Assembly: GCA_963978545.1 (NCBI GenBank)
Contig: OZ021722.1
Span: forward strand, 1,178,001 to 1,242,000
Length of the DNA stretch: 64,000 bases
Source: Linyphia triangularis
Taxonomy: Eukaryota; Arthropoda; Arachnida; Araneae; Linyphiidae
Direction of reading: 5' to 3'
The position numbers and the translations under genes were made by a program. The notes under the pieces were generated by a model that saw nothing but the letters and a program-made list of their open reading frames with translations, had not been told where the DNA came from and did no database searches. Positions 58,215-64,000 of this stretch are shown in pieces. Every line of letters starts with the position of its first letter. The stretch's first letter is position 1.

Positions 58215-59300
58215 AGGTCCTAGTAAGGATCATTCCCTATACTCGCTATTGTTACAATCTTATAGCTCAGTTCATTCTAGAGGTCGGAAATATCGATCAA
58301 ATTAAATATCTATATTATATCGTTGCGTAGAAAAAAATATCGATACATCGATACAAGGTTTTTTGTTTTGTTTTTTAATTTTGCCAGAAACGAAGTTTTT
58401 TGGGGGGAAATTTCTACTTTTCATGAATTTATGCCAAAATTCTTTTAATAAATAAATTATAAAAATTATTACAATAAATAAATTATACAAATTGTTGCAT
58501 TAAATAAATTATATTTTCAATCAGAATAAATAAAATACATTTGGATGTCAATGCATAAATTCACATTAATTTTTAAAGAAGAAATTTTGAAAAGTAGTTT
58601 ACCGAATATTTTTCCGATAGAGATGTTTTTAATATTTAAAATTAGATGAAAATTCCAGGGACACTTTGGCAACAGAAACGGCGCTATGTTAATGACTACT
58701 AATAAATGATCTTATCTTTCCATTACATTACGTTTTCTTATTGGTTAGGGTGCCATTTTAACTGTCTCTCAGCCAAGTCCAAACTTTAGTTTTGAAGGTT
58801 TTGAAAAGGGAATAAAGAAAATCGAAAAAACACATGGAACAATTATCAGAAAACTAAAAATGTTTGAAAATATAGATTTATCGATGACTTGTATCGATAT
58901 TTTTAGTAGCGTATTTTATTTAAAAAAAATATCGATAAAAATACCGTCGTATCGATATACAAAACATCGACACGTACAAAACATCGACATTCGGTGCGAA
59001 AATGATCACTTCATAAAAAGACAAATCAAAAACTCGAAAGCAGCTTTTAATATATTTTATTTTATGGTTGAAAACCACCTCATGTCAATGCCTATGCAGT
59101 GATGTCACCTGCAATAGTAATTTGCGTTTTTAATTTTTATTTATAATGGATTTAATTTTATTAAAAGAAGACAATTTATGTTATTTCATTAAGTTTTCGT
59201 ACCTACTCACCGAATGCGAAGGGTTTTTTTTCTACCAAAGTAGTGTCTAAATACACTGGGATAGAAAATTGTAACATAATTGTAATGATTCTTACTTCTT
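58215..59300. mobile_element. MITE-B copy split by a MITE-C copy with Rep-E inside
   Basis: 58215-58273 is the MITE-B left end (GTCCTAGTAAGGATCATTCC). MITE-C starts TAGAGGTCGGAAATATCGAT at about 58275 and ends in ATCGATAT-rich sequence near 58985. Within it, 58430-58700 is a Rep-E fragment (GATAGAGATGTTTTTAATAT). MITE-B resumes at about 58990 and runs to GGATAGAAAATTGTAACATA. Confidence 0.7.
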
Positions 59301-59379
59301 CTCTATAGAAGTGCTCAATAGACCTCACGTTTCATTCTTGGGGCCAGAATTTGAAACGTAGTCATTTTGACCCATATGT

Positions 59380-59780
59380 TTATATATACAAGTATAGCAT
59401 TTGGTCAACAACAATTTTTTTTTTTTTTGTAGTTCTCCACGTTTAGGAACACCCTGATTTCAAAAAAGTGGTCTAGAAAAAATTTCTGGTTTACGTGGTC
59501 AGCATTATACTGGCCCTAACGAATTGACCTACGATTTTTCAAATTTTTTTGTGCGGGTTGGTGGTGGCCCTGAGACCTCCTACCATTAGGGTTTTCGTCA
59601 AAATCGCGCATGCGCATAAGGTTGAAATCATGAAAAATCACGTTTTTCAGCAATTGCTAAAAACTGCTCAAACGATTTTCCTAAAAATCCCTGCGCTAAT
59701 GCCTCCTAGGTTTTTCAATCGCCCCAACCTTTGAAATATCCTTAGAAATGCAGTAAAAACATAAAAAGTTGAAAAACGAT
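59380..59780 (+). mobile_element. Rep-D copy
   Basis: TCTCCACGTTTAGGAACACC, GGTTGGTGGTGGCCCTGAGA and ATCGCGCATGCGCATAAGG. Positions 59781-60189 are unassigned. Confidence 0.7.
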
Positions 59781-60189
59781 TGATTAGTGATCGCGGTGTG
59801 GCTCGTTCCAGTAAAGGATATATTGTATATGGGCAAACACCCACCAACTATTTGGCAGAAACCTCACGATAACCATAGCGAACAAGACAGAGCGAAGGAT
59901 TGCGTCACTGAACGGAAGGATGTCGTGACGGCACAGCTAATAGCCGAGTGTTTTGATCGGACGGGTTTTGGGGGTATTTCCTTTTCTTAATATTTAAATA
60001 ACCAATCACTTACAAAAGTGGCTTGTCTCAGAGCCCGAAGGGACAGACACAAGCTGTAGCCACAGACGTGGCCCAGTATAATAAGCTCCATGTGTTTGCA
60101 TATATAGCGTGGTTTGTCTGAAAATGAGTTCGCCACTGGATGTAAAATAAAGGCCTTAATAAATCAATTTAGTTAATTTGATTTTATAA

Positions 60190-60353
60190 ATTACATATAA
60201 TTAGACCCTATGAAGGTTGGAGACGATTTGTCTTTAATCGCGCTGAGTTCTTTCAACTTTAAAAGTCAACCTAGTTGGCGATAAATCATCAATGACGCAA
60301 TGGCCAACTTTGCCCACTTTTTAAAAGATAAAATTGTTTTGCGCCTCTGAAAA
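60190..60353. mobile_element. Rep-F fragment abutting a Shaker splice acceptor
   Basis: GTTGGAGACGATTTGTCTTT, CCTAGTTGGCGATAAATCAT and CACTTTTTAAAAGATAAAAT match the family. The match fades at about 60353, 17 bases before the exon. Confidence 0.65.
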
Positions 60354-60369
60354 TGGTTTGATGTTCCAG

Positions 60370-60670
60370 GTTCGAGACCCAGCTGCGCACCCTCAACCAG
60401 TTCCCGGACTCGCTGTTAGGCGACCCCCATCGCCGCATCCGCTACTTCGACCCCCTCCGCAACGAGTACTTCTTCGACCGCAACCGCCCCTCCTTCGACG
60501 CCATCCTCTACTACTACCAGAGCGGGGGGCGACTGCGGCGTCCGGTCAACGTCCCCCTCGACGTCTTCGCGGAGGAGATCAAGTTCTACGAGCTCGGGGA
60601 GGCGGCATTCGACAAGTTCAGGGAGGACGAGGGGTTCATCAAGGAGGAGGAGAGACCGCTCCCTGTCCCG
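60370..60670 (+). CDS. Sh: Shaker (Kv1) exon: main T1 tetramerisation domain
   Basis: After the acceptor TGTTCCAG, one base completes the split Arg codon and 100 codons follow, from [19 protein letters not shown] to [10 protein letters not shown]. It covers most of the T1/BTB fold, including [20 protein letters not shown], the YYYQSGG turn and the FYELGEAAF helix. I placed the donor after CCG at 60670 (CCG|GTCATT) because this keeps the usual nine-residue spacing from ERPLP to the W of WLLFEYPES in Kv1 proteins. A donor after 60664 (CCT|GTCCCG) is possible but two residues short. Reading through meets no WLLF sequence, so an intron is required. Codons are almost all G/C-ending, unlike the A/T-rich flanks. 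A Rep-F fragment ends about 17 bases upstream of the exon. Confidence 0.93.
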
Positions 60671-60714
60671 GTCATTAACTCATCATTCTTAATAAATAGC
60701 ACTCTTAATAAACA

Positions 60715-60890
60715 TCACTCTTAATAAATATCATTTTTAATACTCATTATATATATATTTAATACTCATTATATATATATTTAATACTCATTATAAATAT
60801 ATATATTTAATACTCATTATAAATATATATATTTAATACTCATTATAAATATATATATTTAATACTCATTATAAATATATATATCATTTT
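60715..60890. repeat. Tandem repeat, ~26-bp units, in Shaker intron
   Basis: About six units of TTTAATACTCATTATA followed by a short (AT)n stretch; unit length varies between about 22 and 26 bases because the AT tract varies. The array starts some 45 bases after the preceding donor. Confidence 0.85.
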
Positions 60891-61234
60891 ATCATTTTTA
60901 ATATGTCATTTTTAATATACATCATTTTTAATACATCATCTTTAATTATTTTTAATATACATAATTTTTATTATATTATTTTTAACGTGTCACTATTAAT
61001 ATATAATATTTTTAATGTTTTTAATATAAAATTAATTTTAATATATAATTTTTAATATATATTTTTAATATATCGTTATTTTACATTTTATATATTATAT
61101 ATTTTATTATATATTACATATTATACATTTTATGTGACATTACATCATTTCGGTCAGTAGATACGTCCACTTTAGTCCGAGAAGCGACTACAAGTTTAGA
61201 GACCTCATAAAACATAGTTCTGATTTTTTTTTTT

Positions 61235-61620
61235 TTTTTTTTTTTTTTAATAGAATGTAGAGAAATGTTAGTAGATCATGAAATTCCTGGTCTGCTGGAG
61301 TAAAAATGGTCGAAACAAATAAAAAATCAACTTTGAATAAGTTGAACTAAATCCGATTATATCCAAATATATCCTAATTTGCCAAATAATGAGTATTCTT
61401 TTTTAAGTGGTAACCCACTCATCTTTAATCTTCAACGAAGAAGAGTGCAGATGGTATTTATTCTCTACAGAAAAATACTTCCATCTCTTAAAAGCGAGCC
61501 AAGTTGGCGATAAATATGAAGTCATCAGTGACGAAATATTTTTCGTCAAATTAGCTCATTTGAGAAGATACGGGAGATTTCCAAAAAACGGGGAAAATGA
61601 AAATTTTAATTTATTGTACG
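61235..61620. mobile_element. Rep-F copy in Shaker intron
   Basis: TGTAGAGAAATGTTAGTAGA, GTTGAACTAAATCCGATTAT and AGCCAAGTTGGCGATAAATA. Only part of the second arm is present. Confidence 0.7.
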
Positions 61621-62210
61621 CTTTTTCCAATATTTCAGCATTTAGTTAAACTTCTTTTCATAGTTAAATTATAATTACGCAAAAGTCAGATCGAAGAAGT
61701 GAAGTATTGTCTAGTAATTAGTATAATTTGTATTTCATTGTGATTGATCAATAGTAATAAAAGTTAAATTTATTTTCATAACAGCAACGAAAATAAAAAC
61801 TTCTTTGATATTTATCATCATTTCCTAACAATCATTCGATAGTAATTAATTTTCATAATTATCTAATTATCATTAATTTGTATTTAACTTTCGTTATTTT
61901 CTAATTATAATTTCTTAGAATTTAAATATCTCTATTATAAGACAGTGGCATATCCAGACACAACGTTTTCGAGAGGGGGATGCAGAGGCATCTCTATTTT
62001 TTTTTTTTTTTAAGCATATTGATTTTTGAATGTTTAATGTAAGTGGTTTTATGTAAACAATTCTTGCCTCAAAATCCGTTTCGTACTTGGTAGTACCAAC
62101 GGCCCCTTTTAAAGGAAAAAGTACCTTATTGTTAAGATTGTTTTTATAATTTTTCGTTGTTGTTGTTGATCTTTTGAATAATAAGACGAAATGTCGTTGT
62201 GATGTTGCAG

Positions 62211-63266
62211 GAGATCCAGAAGAAGATGTGGCTGCTGTTCGAGTACCCGGAGTCCTCCCAGGCCGCTCGTGTCATCGCCATCATCTCCGTCGTCGTCATC
62301 CTCCTCTCCATCTTCATCTTCTGCCTGGAGACGCTGCCCGAGTTCAAGCATTACAAGCTCTACAACACGACGTCCAACATGACGAGGGTCGTCGAAGACG
62401 AAGTCCCCAAGACCACGGACGCCTTCTTCCTCATAGAGACAACCTGCATCGTCTGGTTCACCTTCGAGCTGCTCGTCAGGTTCCTCGCGTGTCCGGACAA
62501 GATCGCCTTCTTCAAGGACGTCATGAACTCCATAGATCTGGTGGCCATCATCCCCTACTTCATCACTCTGGCCACCGTGGTGGCCGAGGCCAGGGCCACA
62601 GAACTTTTACCGACGCCGATCGTGTCCGTGAACGAGAGAGGGGCCAACAACCAGGCCATGTCCCTGGCCATCCTCAGGGTGATACGACTGGTCAGGGTGT
62701 TCCGAATCTTCAAACTGTCCCGCCACTCGAAAGGACTGCAGATATTAGGCAGGACATTAAAAGCCAGCATGCGAGAGCTCGGCCTGCTGATATTCTTCCT
62801 CTTCATCGGGGTGATCCTATTCTCGTCCGCTGTCTACTACGCGGAGGCGGATTCCGAAAGGTCCTACTTCAAGAGTATACCGGACGCCTTCTGGTGGGCG
62901 GTGGTCACCATGACAACAGTGGGATACGGGGACATGCGTCCGGTCGGGGTGTGGGGAAAGATAGTCGGATCGCTTTGTGCCATCGCCGGTGTACTGACCA
63001 TCGCTCTGCCCGTGCCGGTCATCGTGTCCAACTTCAACTACTTCTACCATCGCGAGACTGACCAGGAGGAGATGCAGTCGCAGAACTTCAATCACGTGAC
63101 CAGCTGTCCCTACCTGCCGGGGACCGTAGGGACCAAGCTGAAGAGGGACTCGCTCAGTGAATCCATTTCGGACATTGTCCAGATGGAGACGCCAAGGATT
63201 ACTAAGAGACACAACCATCATTCCGCCGCGTCTGTGGTGTCAGTGGCGGTAGAGACAGATGTATGA
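62211..63266 (+). CDS. Sh: Shaker (Kv1) exon: S1-S6 core, pore and C-terminus to stop
   Basis: After the acceptor GTTGCAG, 351 in-phase codons run from [17 protein letters not shown] to a TGA. Approximate residues in this exon: S1 20-39; two N-glycosylation sites in the S1-S2 loop (NTT 52, NMT 56); S2 71-93 with acidic counter-charges; S3 108-124 with its Asp; S4 152-172 with R156, R159, R162, R165, K168; S5 190-210; pore helix and TVGYGD filter 224-241; S6 250-275 with PVP 267-269; C-terminal ETDV, a PDZ ligand of the kind bound by Discs-large. It forms a delayed-rectifier or A-type K+ channel in neuron and muscle membranes. Two things are odd: residue 243, just after GYGDM, is Arg (codon 62937-62939), where fly Shaker has Thr, and the whole core lies in one exon, leaving no room for alternative core or tail exons here. 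Confidence 0.97.
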   Translation, partial: EIQKKMWLLFEYPESSQAARVIAIISVVVILLSIFIFCLETLPEFKHYKLYNTTSNMTRVVEDEVPKTTDAFFLIETTCIVWFTFELLVRFLACPDKIAFFKDVMNSIDLVAIIPYFITLATVVAEARATELLPTPIVSVNERGANNQAMSLAILRVIRLVRVFRIFKLSRHSKGLQILGRTLKASMRELGLLIFFLFIGVILFSSAVYYAEADSERSYFKSIPDAFWWAVVTMTTVGYGDMRPVGVWGKIVGSLCAIAGVLTIALPVPVIVSNFNYFYHRETDQEEMQSQNFNHVTSCPYLPGTVGTKLKRDSLSESISDIVQMETPRITKRHNHHSAASVVSVAVETDV

Positions 63267-64000
63267 TGATTGCCCCCCATTCCGTCTAGGCTTTGCTTTC
63301 GAAGCAATTTCAGTTTCAACTTTGGATTTCATTTGCCAGCAACGTATCCTTTTTGTTTCTGTTCATTGAAACCTTTTTTTTCCCCCAAAGCAGCTGGAAG
63401 AAATATTTTGGTGAGTTTTATTGTTTTATTCTCAATTTCATAGTTGATTGTAAACGAGCAAAGCATCTAGCAACTTCTCTGCTATTTGCCATCACCTAAT
63501 TACATGAAAACGTTCAATGCATGAAATTGTAAAGTCTCTCTCGCTTGCAAACCCTTATGGTGATGTCCTTATAAACATATATAAAATCTCCATCCTGTTA
63601 TTTGCATCATAAATGCGTGGACATGTTTGCATAGACATATAGGAGTTCCTTTTTTTATTTTTATTTTTATCCCAGAACATGCAAATCACTCTAAGAGATA
63701 TAATTTCAGGGATGGAATATTTTCGCCTTTTACAACATCTGAACTAACACTTCAGTTTCCAACCAACGTACGTGCCTTTACACATTCACTGTTCATCAGG
63801 AGCCAGCTCTGAATGTCTTGTTACTCCCCAGTAGTCTGTCCTGATCAGGCTGCACCCGATCGGACCTGCCGTTCCTGCTGTAATTAACTGAAGCCACAAA
63901 ATAATTTCAGCAAAGAACGGCAACTCCGATCGGGTGCAGTCTGATCCGGGAAGGCTACTAGGGAACATCACGACATTCTGTGCTGATACGTGAAAGGCAG
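63267..64000 (+). other. Shaker 3' untranslated region (to window edge)
   Basis: Sequence after the TGA has moderate base composition and includes T-rich stretches and the inverted repeat at 63811-63980. I see no AATAAA or ATTAAA before the window ends, so the polyadenylation site probably lies beyond it. The extent as transcript is inferred from position only. Confidence 0.5.
63811..63980. repeat. Long imperfect inverted repeat in the Shaker 3' region
   Basis: The arm 63811-63880 pairs with 63908-63980. Both contain TGCACCCGATCGG or its complement, GAACGGCA/TGCCGTTC, and outer blocks around GAATGTC and GACATTC. By eye about three quarters of some 75 positions match, around a loop of roughly 27 bases rich in A/T. 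It could be a small foldback element or a structured RNA element if transcribed. Confidence 0.7.

Larger units (their letters stand above)
56737..60369 (+). other. Shaker intron between the two T1 exons (3.6 kb)
   Basis: The intron is bounded by GT at 56737 and AG at 60368-60369 and splits an Arg codon. It is packed with repeats: MITE-G, Rep-D, two SINE-1 copies, MITE-B pieces, a hAT-type MITE and a Rep-F fragment, each listed separately. Confidence 0.85.
60671..62210 (+). other. Shaker intron between T1 and S1 (1.5 kb)
   Basis: The intron is phase 0 and extremely A/T-rich. It holds a ~26-bp tandem array (60715-60890), A/T-rich low-complexity DNA to about 61140, a T-run near 61226-61248, a Rep-F piece (61235-61620) and otherwise featureless sequence to the acceptor at 62210. 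Confidence 0.8.

Noticed and set aside
60334..60678. 114-codon ORF over the T1 exon
   Set aside because: Out-of-frame shadow rich in P and R; the T1 frame lies beneath it.
62174..63061. 295-codon ORF overlapping the Shaker core exon in another frame
   Set aside because: Low-complexity R/H/P/G-rich shadow frame of GC-rich coding DNA. The other frame encodes the unmistakable channel.

Overview
The window is animal nuclear DNA, most likely arthropod. It is AT-rich and dominated by repeats, and it carries the 3' part of one recognisable host gene, a Shaker-type (Kv1) voltage-gated potassium channel on the + strand. The channel exons are GC-rich with mostly G/C-ending codons, so they stand out against A/T-rich introns. 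The protein is clearly Shaker (T1 domain, S1-S6, TVGYGD filter, PVP hinge, C-terminal ETDV). I cannot assign the species; a crustacean or chelicerate would fit, but that is a guess.

Layout. Positions 1-13,100 are intergenic or far-upstream intronic repeats: a ~140-bp tandem repeat at the start, foldback-like dispersed repeats (called Rep-D and Rep-E here), a hAT-type MITE with an 8-bp target duplication, a 1.4-kb satellite of 22-bp units (5386-6770) and a solo LTR (7183-7888). From 13,105 to 20,165 there is a stack of nested insertions: a long-TIR element (MITE-B) has been hit by an LTR fragment, then by a complete BEL/Pao retrotransposon (14076-19960, identical 185-bp LTRs, one 1602-aa minus-strand ORF), and then by a TA-targeting MITE (MITE-A).

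Positions 20,165-47,860 are more AT-rich sequence with many copies of the same families: a tRNA-derived SINE (SINE-1, 12 copies in the window, ten with direct repeats of 10-14 bp), a second tRNA-derived SINE (SINE-2), a pogo-like MITE (41541-42001), and a 2.8-kb inverted repeat (30830-33604) whose arms are decayed copies of one protein-coding sequence. No intact host gene is seen there.

The Shaker gene occupies 47.9-64 kb. A GC-rich candidate N-terminal exon ends at 48288. It is followed by a Q/N-rich exon that starts the T1 domain (56560-56736), the rest of T1 (60370-60670), and one large exon holding the whole membrane core and C-terminus to the stop (62211-63266). The 3' untranslated region runs to the window edge and carries an inverted repeat. 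The introns contain the same repeat families, and two fragments lie within about 20 bases of splice sites.

The most notable points are an arginine at the outer-pore position after the selectivity filter (threonine in fly Shaker), a BEL element that looks newly inserted although part of its integrase is missing, repeated insertion of MITE-A into MITE-B, and a TCGCCAA/TTGGCGA palindrome shared by otherwise unrelated repeat families. No CRISPR array, operon or wholly new multi-gene system is supported.
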